Origin: Geoalkalibacter_A sp034189505
GTDB lineage: Bacteria; Desulfobacterota; Desulfuromonadia; Desulfuromonadales; Geoalkalibacteraceae
Assembly: GCA_034189505.1 (NCBI GenBank)
Contig: JAXHUR010000032.1
Span: 1-34,435, forward strand
Direction of reading: 5' to 3'
DNA length: 34,435 nucleotides
Part shown: piece after piece, positions 1 to 8,495 of the stretch
Position numbering within the stretch: position 1 is the first letter of the stretch
How the letters are laid out: each line of letters starts with the position of its first letter
Made by a program: the position numbers and the translations under genes
The notes under the pieces: generated by a model
The model's input: only the letters and a program-made list of their open reading frames with translations
Told to the model about the DNA's origin: nothing
The model's database searches: none

Positions 1-656
1 CGGTATCCTCCGGCGGGTTCCGGCCCGGGGGAGGTGATTGCTCCGCCACGTCCCTGGTGGTGTCCCCCCCTGACGGCGGCAACCGGCTGCTCTTCGCCGT
101 GGGTGCCGTGGCAGCCGTATGTCCCCGCGCAGCCCACCTGGTGACCGTCGGGCCAGCTTCCGCCAGCCGGGATGCTCCCATCCGCTGCCGCGTGGGTTCC
201 GTCGAACCCGGGTGGCGACAGAAGGGAGCTGTCCGGGGGCGTCAATCCCATCACATTGTGTCCGCGGGAATCCATGCCGGTGCTGGCCACCCAGAAGAAA
301 TTACCGCCTGCCAGGGTATTGGTGCCCGCTTCGGTACCCGTGCTCTGGTAGGAGGGCTCGGTCGCGGATATGACAAATGGGGTTTCGCCGCCGCTGTTGA
401 CGCCCATGTGACAGCCTGCACAATCAGTGGTCAGCAGAGCGTGGTACGGCCCCTGCTCTCCCCATTGACTCAGGGCGCCCCCTCCCTGGCTGTAGTGCAT
501 CGTATGACAGGATGAGCAGTGGCCGCGTACGGCAGACCAGACCGCTCCGGGCGCCGAAACAAGGGAAAGCAGAAAAAGAAGCAGAAGAAAATTGCAGGTC
601 TTGGCGCCTCTCGAAGACCGGGAGTTTCGACTGGATCCAATCAATTCAGGTTTCAT
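1..656 (-). CDS. Secreted multiheme c-type cytochrome, OmcS/OmcE-like layout (N-terminal part, cut by window edge)
   Basis: Found by reading the minus strand: 218 codons are visible and the C-terminus lies beyond base 1. The start ATG (656-654) has AGGA 8 nt upstream; an in-frame ATG at 674 is the alternative. A basic N-terminus and a hydrophobic stretch (LLLLFLLSLVSAPGAVWSA) form a Sec signal peptide. Two canonical heme motifs follow, CSSCH (518-504, then TMH) and CAGCH (422-408), and then a CAGTYGCH segment (131-108), possibly a CX5CH heme site. The order CHTMH, second heme, GGNFFW and GHN recalls the N-termini of Geobacter extracellular cytochromes such as OmcS; this is from memory, not an alignment. 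It lies 40 nt after the NHL gene and is probably the last visible member of the same operon. I infer it is the secreted terminal electron carrier or filament subunit. Its total heme number is unknown because it is truncated. Confidence 0.8.
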   Translation of the reverse strand, partial: MKPELIGSSRNSRSSRGAKTCNFLLLLFLLSLVSAPGAVWSAVRGHCSSCHTMHYSQGGGALSQWGEQGPYHALLTTDCAGCHMGVNSGGETPFVISATEPSYQSTGTEAGTNTLAGGNFFWVASTGMDSRGHNVMGLTPPDSSLLSPPGFDGTHAAADGSIPAGGSWPDGHQVGCAGTYGCHGTHGEEQPVAAVRGGHHQGRGGAITSPGPEPAGGY

Positions 657-696
657 TTCGGTGGTCCTGTCCATCGCGGTACCATTCGAAGCTCTG

Positions 697-1584
697 TCAA
701 CGGGTCAGAATTTCGACCTGCCCGCTGCCTTCATCTGCAACGCAAAGGCGTCCCGACCAGTCAAACAGCAGATCGGTGCCGTTCCAGATCTGGCCGTGGC
801 GTTTGCCTTTCCCGAGAAAATCAAACCTTTTGGCACCGTCGCGACCGAATGCAGTCACGATCCCTGTGCGGCGATCCAGAACGTATATCTGTCCTCCGGC
901 GTCCAGTTCCAGGGCCACCGGAAACTCCAGTCCAGACAATTGTATCACCTTAACAAGGTCGCCATCCATGGAAAAATGGTAAACCTTGCGGGCACTTGAC
1001 TCCAGCGCCCAGAGACCGTCAGCCTTCAGAACAAAATCCCTAAACCCCTGGAAATTGTTTTCCCCGGAAAATTGACGTGAAATCTCGAGGTTGTCGTCCA
1101 TCAGGAGGACGGCGCCCCTCATGCCGTCGAGAATGAAGAGGCGGTCTTTTTCATCAACCGCAACGCCGGCAGGAAAAGCCGGGGCTCCATCCGGATAGCC
1201 GATGGAATAGCCGTCGACTTTCTGCCGGGCGACGTTGATGTGCAGCAATTCGTTGGCGCCGCGGTTGATGACCCAGAGAGTGCCTTTGCTGCCGCGTGCC
1301 ATGGCGATGGGGCGATCGAGGCGGCCGCCTGCATTGAAGGCGGCATGAAGGGTCCCGTCCTGGTTGAAGGAGACCAGCTGCGAGCGCCCTGCGTCAACCA
1401 CATAATAGCGGCGGGTCTGCTCGTCCATGGTGATTGCCATGGGATAATCAAGGGTAATACCCGCATCGCGGGCGGGAAGTTGCTGCGAAAACTTCCAGGG
1501 GCCTGCTGCACTGGCAGGTGCCGAGAGCGCTAAGCTCAACAGGACGCCCATGGCAAGAAACAAGAAGTGCTTGGGGTGTTTCAT
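697..1584 (-). CDS. Secreted NHL-repeat beta-propeller protein
   Basis: A 295-residue protein. The chosen ATG (1584) has GGAG 8 nt upstream and is followed directly by a signal peptide ending ASA-AG; a longer in-frame version from 1641 overlaps the upstream gene and adds a non-signal-like leader. After the signal come about six NHL/YWTD-like blades with the pattern 'hydrophobic-P-x-A(h)-D-x-x-x-R-(h)-(h)-V-x-D' (for example YPMAITMDEQTRRYYVVDAG, FPAGVAVDEKDRLFILDG). These fit a single periplasmic or extracellular propeller. It has no cysteine pairs for heme. NHL proteins recur beside multiheme cytochromes in Geobacter-type genomes, where their role is not settled; protein docking or assembly scaffolding is likely. 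It lies 29 nt after the 16-heme cytochrome and 40 nt before the truncated cytochrome, so it is almost certainly co-transcribed with both. Confidence 0.85.
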   Translation of the reverse strand: MKHPKHFLFLAMGVLLSLALSAPASAAGPWKFSQQLPARDAGITLDYPMAITMDEQTRRYYVVDAGRSQLVSFNQDGTLHAAFNAGGRLDRPIAMARGSKGTLWVINRGANELLHINVARQKVDGYSIGYPDGAPAFPAGVAVDEKDRLFILDGMRGAVLLMDDNLEISRQFSGENNFQGFRDFVLKADGLWALESSARKVYHFSMDGDLVKVIQLSGLEFPVALELDAGGQIYVLDRRTGIVTAFGRDGAKRFDFLGKGKRHGQIWNGTDLLFDWSGRLCVADEGSGQVEILTR

Positions 1585-1613
1585 CGATTCTTCTCCCTCA
1601 GACGGGTACGTTT

Positions 1614-2795
1614 TTAATAATCCTGATGGCACTGAATGCACAAACCACGTTCGCCGCTGCCCCGCAAAAAGTGCCGGTACATGGTCCCCGTGTTGGCGTC
1701 ATGGCAGGTTTCGCAGGTCATGGGGCGGCCGTCACGGGGATCGGGAGCCTTGTCACCCATCGGGTGCGAGAACTCTGCGTGGCGCTTATGGCAGTCGGCG
1801 CATGCGTTGCCATCGTTTTTGAGCATGCCGGGATTGTCCGCGCCGTGGAGGTCGTGGCAGTCGGTGCAGTTGTTCCAGCCCGGATGCTTGTGCAGCATTC
1901 GATCCCGCGTGTCAAAGGTCGCGCCGTGGCAATTACGACAGACGGTGCCGACATTGGCCGGGAGAAGCCCCTGACGGTCGCCGGCGTGAGGGTTGTGACA
2001 GGTCGTGCAGGCGTTGCCGGCGCCGGCGATGCCGAGGTGGCTGTGAACGTGGTTGAATGACGGCAGCGCGTCCTGGTGACAGCCGAGGCAGACTTGGCTG
2101 CTATTCGTGCCGCGGTCGTGACAGCTCGAGCACTGCTTCTGCGAGAAGGGTTCGTGTTGAATTGCGCGCTGCAGCAGGGGAGAATCGCTGCCATGCGGGT
2201 GATGGCAGGACAGGCAGTCCATCTCTGCCGCCTTGCGGCCGAGATGCTTTCGGCTCCAGGCGGAATCGGTGCGATGGCAGTCGAGGCATAGTTGAGTTCC
2301 GTCCTTTTTCAGCAGGCGCGTATCCTCGGCACCGTGGGATGCATGGCAGATCGAGCACTGCCCCTGCCGGAAAGGCTGATGGCTGAATTTGAAATCCCGC
2401 CGCATCCCATCATGGCAGCTGAAACACAGCTCGCTGCCTTCCTGCGGCAGCAGCGCTGGGTTGGGGGCGGCGTGAGGATCATGGCACTGGCTGCAGCGCC
2501 CTTCCCGTACGGGCGGATGCAGATAGGAGTTTTCAGCCATCTGTTGTTGCTGATCCTTGTGGCACTGCTGGCAAAGCTGCGCTTCGGCCTGGTGCAGAAG
2601 GCCCGCGTGGCGTGCGACATGGGGGTTGTGGCACAGGCTGCACTCCCCCTTGCGTACCGGGGAGTGGACGAATTTGTCTGTGAAATCGTTTCTGTCGTGA
2701 CAGTCAAAACAGTTTTGCGCTGCGGCTGGAATGGAAGCAATCAGCAGTAGCAGAACGAACAATCCGGTATGAATGGAAAACCTGATGTTTTTCAT
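1614..2795 (-). CDS. 16-heme modular c-type cytochrome, periplasmic or secreted
   Basis: A 393-residue protein with a signal peptide (hydrophobic LFVLLLLIAS, cleavage near AAA-QN) and 16 CXXCH motifs: CFDCH, CSLCH, CQQCH, CSQCH, CFSCH, CSICH, CLDCH, CLSCH, CSSCH, CLGCH, CTTCH, CRNCH, CTDCH, CADCH, CETCH and CIQCH. They fall in repeated two-heme units, roughly H-x-P-x(3)-G-x-C-x-x-C-H-x-P-H, a linker with LL, then L-C-x-x-C-H, the pattern of doubled-CXXCH families. The extra histidines (CHxPH) are probable distal ligands. The ATG at 2795 has GGAGGG 9 nt upstream and lies only 3 nt after the stop of the 26-heme gene, so the two are translationally linked and look like expansions of one ancestral unit. 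Its expected role is as an electron wire across the periplasm or envelope. Heme count is direct; localisation is inferred. Confidence 0.93.
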   Translation of the reverse strand: MKNIRFSIHTGLFVLLLLIASIPAAAQNCFDCHDRNDFTDKFVHSPVRKGECSLCHNPHVARHAGLLHQAEAQLCQQCHKDQQQQMAENSYLHPPVREGRCSQCHDPHAAPNPALLPQEGSELCFSCHDGMRRDFKFSHQPFRQGQCSICHASHGAEDTRLLKKDGTQLCLDCHRTDSAWSRKHLGRKAAEMDCLSCHHPHGSDSPLLQRAIQHEPFSQKQCSSCHDRGTNSSQVCLGCHQDALPSFNHVHSHLGIAGAGNACTTCHNPHAGDRQGLLPANVGTVCRNCHGATFDTRDRMLHKHPGWNNCTDCHDLHGADNPGMLKNDGNACADCHKRHAEFSHPMGDKAPDPRDGRPMTCETCHDANTGTMYRHFLRGSGERGLCIQCHQDY

Positions 2796-2798
2796 CGT

Positions 2799-4766
2799 TT
2801 AAAGCCCTCCCGGGTGGCAGGGTGTGCAGTTGCCTTCCGAAAAAGGCGCATGCTTGATGGGAAGCGTCAGGGAAGCATCGGGGCCTCCATGCGGGTCGTG
2901 GCAGGTCAGGCAGCTCTCGGGACCGGGTTTGATCCCCCGGTGCGATTGCGCCAGTGCTCTCGCCGATGTGTCGTGGCATTGAGCACACAAAGCGACATTG
3001 CGCTTGCCGGCCGGGCTGTCCTGAGGGGCATGGGTGTCATGACACCGGCTGCATTCGCCATTGACCGCAGGTGCGTGTCCGACACCATCGCTCCAATAGC
3101 GGTTCACTTCGTGGCAGTCGACGCACAGACCGGGTTGCTCGCGAATCTGGAAGTTGGGCTCCCCATTGCCGTGGGCATGATGGCAGACTGTGCAGTTTGC
3201 ATGGGCCTCGGGGGTATCAGGTTTGACACGGTATTCTCCGTGGCAGTCGATGCACAGTTCGCCGGCGCTGCCGGCAAGGAGAAAGGCCTCGCTGCTGCCG
3301 TGGGGCAGATGGCACAGATCACAGCGACCTTCTGTGAACGGCTGGTGCCGGTTGGCAAGCTTGCGCTCGGTCTCGATGGTTCCGTGACATTCGGCGCAGG
3401 AGTCCGCCCCGCGCCTGCGGAGCAGGTTCTTGAGGTTTGCCCCGTGAGGGTCGTGACAGGACGAACAATCTCCTGACACGAACGGGCGGTGAAGGCTTGG
3501 AAGCCCAAGCGTTTCCTCGACGAATTCATGGCATTCGGCGCACAGATGGCGTTGCGGTTTTGCCAGCAGGCCCGGGCCATCGCTTTCATGGGGAGCATGG
3601 CAGAAGAGGCAGTCGCCGTCACGCGCCGGCTGGTGGGCAACCCGCTTGTTTGCGGTCTGCTCTCGGTGGCAATCAAAACAGAGTGAATCCGGGTCGCTGC
3701 TCAGCAGGGCGCCGCGTCCCGCTTCGGCGATGTGCGGCACGTGGCAGCCGAGGCAGTCGCCATCGCGCGCCGGAGCATGGGTGCTTCCTCCGGCCGGAAC
3801 CTCCTGGTCCGGGGGCTGTGGGCCAAAGCGGGTAAACTGGTGGCACTCAAAGCACAGCTTGTCCGGCGATGTGCGACTCAGGCCGCCATGCTCAGAGGCG
3901 TGTGGAGTATGGCAGCTCTCACATTTCCCTTCCGCCACCGGCGCATGTGCGTCCGGAGAGGAGAAAGACGCGCGGCGGTCCTGATGACATTCGTAGCACA
4001 GGGCGCTGTCGCGTTGGTCCAAAGCAAAGGGGGCGGGTGCGTTGGGCGAACTGTGGCAGCTTACGCAGTTTCGCTCCGCCATGGGTTGATGGGTGTGGCT
4101 TTTGAGAAGCGCGGCGTTGTCCGCGGAATGTACTGCGTGGCAGTCGGAGCAGGTGCCGACAACCGGATAATCTGCATGGGCCTGTTTGAAGTCGCGATCG
4201 CTGACGCTGTGGCATCTTGCGCAGAGGCCCTGCTCTTCTTCCTGAAGTAAAGCAGCGGCGGGAGCGCCGTGCGTGCTGTGGCAGGTGCGGCAGCCGTCTT
4301 CCATCGGCTTATGGACGAAAGCACGTGTGAAGAGTGCCGCGTCGTGGCAGGTAAAGCACAGCTCTTTCTCGGGTGTTTTCAGCAGGTCGGCATAGGGGCC
4401 GTTATGGTGCTCGTGACACTGCCGACAATTGCCCTGCTCAACAGGAGGGTGCAGAGATCTGGCCTGCGCCAGGTTCTGGGCGAACTCCTGATGGCAGCGG
4501 AAGCACATCCTGGCTCCTTCGACATGAAGAAATGCGCCTCCGATCAGGCCATGCCGCCGGTGACAGCCGGCGCAGTCACCGCGCGCCACCGGCTGGTGGA
4601 CGACCCCCTGGTTGAATTGATTACGGTATTGTTCGTGGCAGTCAAGACAGGTTTTGCCGTCACGGGAACCGGGTCCGGGCGAGGTACAGGCGAACATCAT
4701 GAACATGCCCGCCAATGCTGCCGGGACCATAAGCCATCGCCACATGGGTTTACGCTCTGGACTCAT
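2799..4766 (-). CDS. 26-heme modular c-type cytochrome, probable lipoprotein
   Basis: A 655-residue protein carrying 26 CXXCH motifs, from CLDCH near residue 40 to CTPCH five residues before the stop codon. The repeats alternate between 'H-x-P-x(3)-G-x-C-x-x-C-H-x-x-H' and 'L-C-x-x-C-H' half units, giving about 13 doubled modules of 45 to 50 residues. The N-terminal hydrophobic segment ends MFAC-TSPG, an imperfect lipobox, so outer-membrane lipid anchoring is plausible. The start ATG (4766) has GAGG 6 nt upstream and follows the chaperone stop by one base; a TTG at 4787 would add seven residues with no better signal. With one heme per 25 residues it is built as a long electron wire. Sitting beside a barrel protein and a periplasmic chaperone, it is the best candidate for the trans-outer-membrane or surface cytochrome of the cluster. 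Confidence 0.93.
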   Translation of the reverse strand: MSPERKPMWRWLMVPAALAGMFMMFACTSPGPGSRDGKTCLDCHEQYRNQFNQGVVHQPVARGDCAGCHRRHGLIGGAFLHVEGARMCFRCHQEFAQNLAQARSLHPPVEQGNCRQCHEHHNGPYADLLKTPEKELCFTCHDAALFTRAFVHKPMEDGCRTCHSTHGAPAAALLQEEEQGLCARCHSVSDRDFKQAHADYPVVGTCSDCHAVHSADNAALLKSHTHQPMAERNCVSCHSSPNAPAPFALDQRDSALCYECHQDRRASFSSPDAHAPVAEGKCESCHTPHASEHGGLSRTSPDKLCFECHQFTRFGPQPPDQEVPAGGSTHAPARDGDCLGCHVPHIAEAGRGALLSSDPDSLCFDCHREQTANKRVAHQPARDGDCLFCHAPHESDGPGLLAKPQRHLCAECHEFVEETLGLPSLHRPFVSGDCSSCHDPHGANLKNLLRRRGADSCAECHGTIETERKLANRHQPFTEGRCDLCHLPHGSSEAFLLAGSAGELCIDCHGEYRVKPDTPEAHANCTVCHHAHGNGEPNFQIREQPGLCVDCHEVNRYWSDGVGHAPAVNGECSRCHDTHAPQDSPAGKRNVALCAQCHDTSARALAQSHRGIKPGPESCLTCHDPHGGPDASLTLPIKHAPFSEGNCTPCHPGGL

Positions 4767-4767
4767 G

Positions 4768-6396
4768 TCAGACCTCTTCTTCAACAAGGGTTTTTCTCAA
4801 TTTTTTCCAGGCACTTTGATTGATCTCGATATCGGAGAGCTCACGCAGCTGCTGAATCATCTCATTGCGGATCGACTCAAAGCGCTCATCCTCAAGCTGG
4901 CGGCGAATACGATCGCTCACCGCATCGAAAGGAATCCGGTCCTGGTCCTCCCGCCGCACCAGCTTGATGAAAACGGTGTCATTGCCGTCTTTCACGATGC
5001 CGACCTGCCCTGGAGAGAGTTTTTCCAGCTCGGTCTTGATGACCTCGGGAAGGTGAGCGGCGGGGCGTTTTTCGACCCTGACTCCAGCCGGGGAAATCGG
5101 CTCCATGACAGAGAAGAAATCCGCTCCCGTTTTAAGCTCCCGGGTGATACGCTCCGCCAGCTGGGTTTCATTGGTGCGTACCATCGCCATTTCCACAAAT
5201 CCCTCGCGGGAAAAAAGCTCGGGGTTTTTATCGTAGTAGGCTTTGACCTCTTCATCCGTTATTTCGGCGCGCGGCTTGATGATCTCCTCCTCAAGCTCCT
5301 TGATCAGACGGTGCCTCTGGTAAAATTCGAAAGTCTGCTTTAACGGCGGCACCTCTTCATAATGCCGGTCAAGGGCTTCCATATTGGTCAGGGTCTGGCT
5401 GAGAATGTCCTGGACGACACGTTTTTTCGACATGGCAAAACTTTCGGGGTCGTGGCGCGCCTTGCCCCGTGTCTTCTGTGCTTTCTGCACCGCGTCATAC
5501 ACCACCGATGCCGGAACTTCAATTTCATCAATCCTGATGACGGTCCGCTCCGCATCTTGATCAGCCAGCCCCTCCGGACCGATGGCGGCGATGGCCTCTT
5601 CATCGACCTGAACCTGATGCTTATCCATCAGGCGTTCGAGCAGCGCCTGGGTCAGGCGGGCTTCCTGTTTCTTCTGTTCCTGGCGGATCAGCGCCTGCTT
5701 CAGGGTTTCGAAGTCGGCATCGGTTCCCTCGTTGCGCTCCACTATTTCAATGAAGTAATAGGAATGGCCGAAAAAAACAGGCCCGGCGATATCGCCCTCC
5801 TCAAGGGGCATGATCGCTTCACGCAGCGGTTCAGGTATGCGGGTAAAGCGCATGGGGCCGGTGCGTTCAAGTTCCTCCGCTATATTTTCGAGCCCTGCGG
5901 CTTCAGCGGCATCAAGGAACGGCACCCCCTCATCGATAAACCGACGGACCACCTGCGCCTGCTCCTCTTCCGGCACCGCAATCATGGCCAGATCAAAAAT
6001 AGGGGTATATTCCTCCTTGTAGGCCTGCCAGAGAACGTCACGCGGTGGGATTTCAGTATGAGCGTCAATTTCTTCGGCTTTGAGCTGCATCAGGGAGCGC
6101 ACCTTGAGGAAAACATCGAGTTTTTTGAGATAGCTCGGATTTTCGTCGAGCTGCATGGCTTTGGCCTCGGAAGAGAGTAGAAGCCAGTCGATATAAGGAT
6201 CAGGTGTTTCGGGGATACTCATGCCGGGCTCGCGCCATTCGCGCCACCAGTTCTGGAAGTCGGCCGGAGAATATTCGGTGCCATTGATCGTGACGAGGAC
6301 ATCGTTGTTCCCCCAGAACGCATGCAGCGGAGAACTCAGACCCAGGAGGATGAGGGTTGTAATGATGATTCGGAAAACTGCGTGAAGTGTTCTCAT
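4768..6396 (-). CDS. Periplasmic SurA/PpiC-type peptidyl-prolyl isomerase-like chaperone
   Basis: A 542-residue protein with a signal peptide (IIITTLILLGLSSPLHA). A SurA-N-like helical region follows (about residues 30 to 110: VLVTINGTEYSPADFQNWW, then a YIDWLLLSSEA helix). Next come two parvulin-like segments: about 115-220 with PLEEGDIAGPVFFGHSYYFI, and about 375-490 with LSPGQVGIVKDGNDTVFIKL. The usual parvulin GGDLGW motif is not visible in either, so chaperone activity may matter more than isomerase activity. The ATG at 6396 overlaps the upstream TGA (ATGA). An in-frame TTG at 6402 is better spaced from GGAG (7 nt against 13 nt), so the start is uncertain by two codons. PpiC-type proteins are frequent neighbours of secreted multiheme cytochromes in Geobacter-like bacteria. 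Here it probably escorts the beta-barrel or the cytochromes across the periplasm. Confidence 0.88.
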   Translation of the reverse strand: MRTLHAVFRIIITTLILLGLSSPLHAFWGNNDVLVTINGTEYSPADFQNWWREWREPGMSIPETPDPYIDWLLLSSEAKAMQLDENPSYLKKLDVFLKVRSLMQLKAEEIDAHTEIPPRDVLWQAYKEEYTPIFDLAMIAVPEEEQAQVVRRFIDEGVPFLDAAEAAGLENIAEELERTGPMRFTRIPEPLREAIMPLEEGDIAGPVFFGHSYYFIEIVERNEGTDADFETLKQALIRQEQKKQEARLTQALLERLMDKHQVQVDEEAIAAIGPEGLADQDAERTVIRIDEIEVPASVVYDAVQKAQKTRGKARHDPESFAMSKKRVVQDILSQTLTNMEALDRHYEEVPPLKQTFEFYQRHRLIKELEEEIIKPRAEITDEEVKAYYDKNPELFSREGFVEMAMVRTNETQLAERITRELKTGADFFSVMEPISPAGVRVEKRPAAHLPEVIKTELEKLSPGQVGIVKDGNDTVFIKLVRREDQDRIPFDAVSDRIRRQLEDERFESIRNEMIQQLRELSDIEINQSAWKKLRKTLVEEEV

Positions 6397-6992
6397 GGGC
6401 AATTGCCTACTCCTTTTTTTAACCAGTCAGCGATAATTTCCTGGGACATGCGGGCCATCAGCCCCGTGGTCGTCGTAATAACGCCGAAATGCATCATTTT
6501 TCGGTACTCATCGCCGTAGCGGCGATGGATGGTATTCAGAACGGGGTGTCCCCTTCGGACGTCGAAAAGTTCTATCTGCAGAGCGATATAGGGGATGTCC
6601 CGCTCGCCTCTGCTGTTGTCGTAACCGATATCGGTAATGCGTCCCAGAGCAATTGCGTCGACTTTCATCTGCCGTGCCAGGTCCGCATACTGAGCGGGAA
6701 GAAGTCTTTCGCCGGGAAACAGGCGGTGGCGCAGCCGGAACAGACCGACATCTCCCTCCGGTTCGACTTCAAGCGCTCCGGTCCCGATCAGTTCAGCCAT
6801 AAAAACCCGATAGGCCATGGTCGGCGCCTGGTCGTCGCGCGTGCGGTTTTCGAAGGGCATGATGGCGATGCGGCAAATATCGGTCTCCGCCTTTGCCGTC
6901 ATACGTGTCTGCGGCATGCGTTGTCCGGCGCACCCGCAGAGTGATGTCAGAAGAAGCAGAGTGATGATTTTAAATGACCATGACATATTCAT
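6393..6992 (-). CDS. Lipoprotein with CsgG/TolB-N-like domain (third of three)
   Basis: A 199-residue lipoprotein: a hydrophobic segment ends LCGC-AGQ, a good lipobox. The mature part begins with the fold signature ICRIAIMPFENRT, typical of the first strand of CsgG, GNA1162 and TolB N-terminal domains. It continues with a helix (VFMAELIGTGALEVEP), a 'LARQMKVDAIALGRITD' segment and a last block IALQIELFDVRRGHPVL that matches the usual 'variDvrtGevlw' strand. Its ATG overlaps the TGA of the preceding gene by one base (TGATG), and its own stop overlaps the next start, showing tight coupling. In the CsgG family such proteins form outer-membrane secretion pores or periplasmic accessories. No long amphipathic barrel hairpins are evident here, so an accessory role is as likely as a pore. 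The domain call is from fold pattern only. Confidence 0.75.
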   Translation of the reverse strand: MNMSWSFKIITLLLLTSLCGCAGQRMPQTRMTAKAETDICRIAIMPFENRTRDDQAPTMAYRVFMAELIGTGALEVEPEGDVGLFRLRHRLFPGERLLPAQYADLARQMKVDAIALGRITDIGYDNSRGERDIPYIALQIELFDVRRGHPVLNTIHRRYGDEYRKMMHFGVITTTTGLMARMSQEIIADWLKKGVGNCP

Positions 6993-8482
6993 CAGAAATC
7001 CGATACCCAGGATTTGGCCTCCTGTTCCTCAATCTCGACCTCTCCTTCGACCAGGGCCAGTTTCTGTCGGGTAATGCGGAGGCGGTTTCCAAGCAGATCC
7101 TCACCGGTCAGAGTCAGAAATGCATTGTCTTCCCCCTCGATCGGTTTGAATATCAGGGATACCGGTAAATCTTCACCCTTCTCCTGCAGCAGCGTGACGC
7201 CGGTCATTGATTTGATTTCGGCAGACCAGCTGACCAGCGGATATGTGAATGAGCCGTCAGTTCGAAGTTCAAGCCGCCCTTCATTTTCAACGACTCGGGC
7301 TTGTGCCTTGATTTTGGGGGGAGTGGACTGAAATACCACCCGTCTTGACGCTTCGCTGTGATTGCCGGCCAGGTCGTAAACATGAAAAACGATCTCATAG
7401 GTACCGTTGGCCAGTTTGAATCCATCGCTCCCTTTGCCCTCCCAGACCAGCCTTTCAGGGATGTCGCCCTCATGCTCCTCCTGCACCACACGCCTGCCGT
7501 CGTCGGTCAGGATTTCCAGCCCCCACCGTGCCAGGGGGGTGACCCTGCCGAGACGCGGCAGGATAAGGAGGTGGTTGTTGAAGGCGAGGTCCGTTCCGAT
7601 GCGCTGCCCTTTTTTGATTTCAAGGGTCAGCCCCGGTGGCTCGTTGATCACTACGTAGCGTGCAACTTCTTCAAGAGTTTCTACGTCCGAGTCGGGTTCC
7701 CATTCAAGAGTGATATCGATAGGGTAGCTGCCCTCCTCTTTGGGGGCTGCCCAACTGCCCCGCCAGGTGTTGGTCTTTTTGTCGTGCAGAAGATAAGTCT
7801 GCCCGGCGGCGCTGCGCGCACCGATCAGCTTTGGAGGCGACCCGAGAAATCGTATTTTCAAACGGGCTTCGATACGGCTGCCGCCCTGCACATAGGCCGG
7901 GGTGACCTGCATGCCGACCAGTTGGTATTCGCGAACTTCGGGAATGAATCCACCAAAAACATTTTCATGGAATTCACCGAGGAGCTGATCGATCAGAGGC
8001 GTTGCCAGGTCCTCAACGCCGGCGGGTTCTCCCAGGCCGAGGACACCCACCTCTTCACGTAAGCTGGTGGCGGCGGTTTTCCCCCAGATGGGTGCGCCGC
8101 GACCGGTTTCGTATGCGGTGAAGCTCAGCCCGATGGCGGGTGTGCGGCCGGCTGTTTCGGTGACAGTCCCCATCAGGACCAGCTGCGCGTTGAGATCACG
8201 CCCGATTTTCTGTATCAGAAAGGAGTCGAGGTAATGATAACTGCGGACTTTATTGTCCGACATGAAGCGCAGGACATCGCCCATGGGCACCACATCAAGG
8301 TTGAGGCGTTCCAGGGCACTCTGCACCGTTCTGGTCAAGCCGAGGTGCAGACCGTTATCGCCACGGCTGAGATCCGCTACCGGAAGCAGCACGGTTTTCT
8401 GGGCCATGGCCGGTCCGGTTCCCGCAATCTGCAGCAGAAGTGTCAGAACCAGGAAAAATATCGCCCGAAACAGGCGGTCCAT
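6992..8482 (-). CDS. Secreted protein with CsgG/TolB-N-like domain and FlgD-type Ig-like domain (second of three)
   Basis: A 496-residue protein. The start at ATG 8482 has AAGGAG 9 nt upstream, overlapping the stop of the previous gene; the longer frame from 8647 runs inside that gene and is rejected. The signal peptide ends AMA-QK. Residues about 24-190 resemble a CsgG/TolB N-domain: KTVLLPVADLS, a 'LERLNLDVVPMGDVLRFM' helix, 'LNAQLVLMGTVTE' and 'LSFTAYETGRGAPIW'. A central region of about 100 residues contains beta-strands. Residues about 287-385 look like the Ig-like domain seen in FlgD and surface proteins (VWEGKGSDGFKLANGTYEIV, then DLAGNHSE), followed by a further beta-rich tail. Its stop overlaps the next start. 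Ig-like domains of this kind commonly cap or dock secreted structures, so it may be the extracytoplasmic platform of the CsgG-like trio. Function is inferred. Confidence 0.78.
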   Translation of the reverse strand: MDRLFRAIFFLVLTLLLQIAGTGPAMAQKTVLLPVADLSRGDNGLHLGLTRTVQSALERLNLDVVPMGDVLRFMSDNKVRSYHYLDSFLIQKIGRDLNAQLVLMGTVTETAGRTPAIGLSFTAYETGRGAPIWGKTAATSLREEVGVLGLGEPAGVEDLATPLIDQLLGEFHENVFGGFIPEVREYQLVGMQVTPAYVQGGSRIEARLKIRFLGSPPKLIGARSAAGQTYLLHDKKTNTWRGSWAAPKEEGSYPIDITLEWEPDSDVETLEEVARYVVINEPPGLTLEIKKGQRIGTDLAFNNHLLILPRLGRVTPLARWGLEILTDDGRRVVQEEHEGDIPERLVWEGKGSDGFKLANGTYEIVFHVYDLAGNHSEASRRVVFQSTPPKIKAQARVVENEGRLELRTDGSFTYPLVSWSAEIKSMTGVTLLQEKGEDLPVSLIFKPIEGEDNAFLTLTGEDLLGNRLRITRQKLALVEGEVEIEEQEAKSWVSDF

Positions 8483-8495
8483 TCGTGCCAACTCC

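Noticed and set aside
57..999. Several plus-strand frames of 84 to 156 codons at the left edge
   Set aside because: They run antisense to a signal-peptide-bearing cytochrome and an NHL protein that explain the sequence fully.
1614..4766. Regularly spaced short repeats that could suggest a CRISPR array or tandem DNA repeat
   Set aside because: The periodicity comes from codons of CXXCH heme motifs; spacing and sequence vary as in protein repeats, and no cas genes are present.
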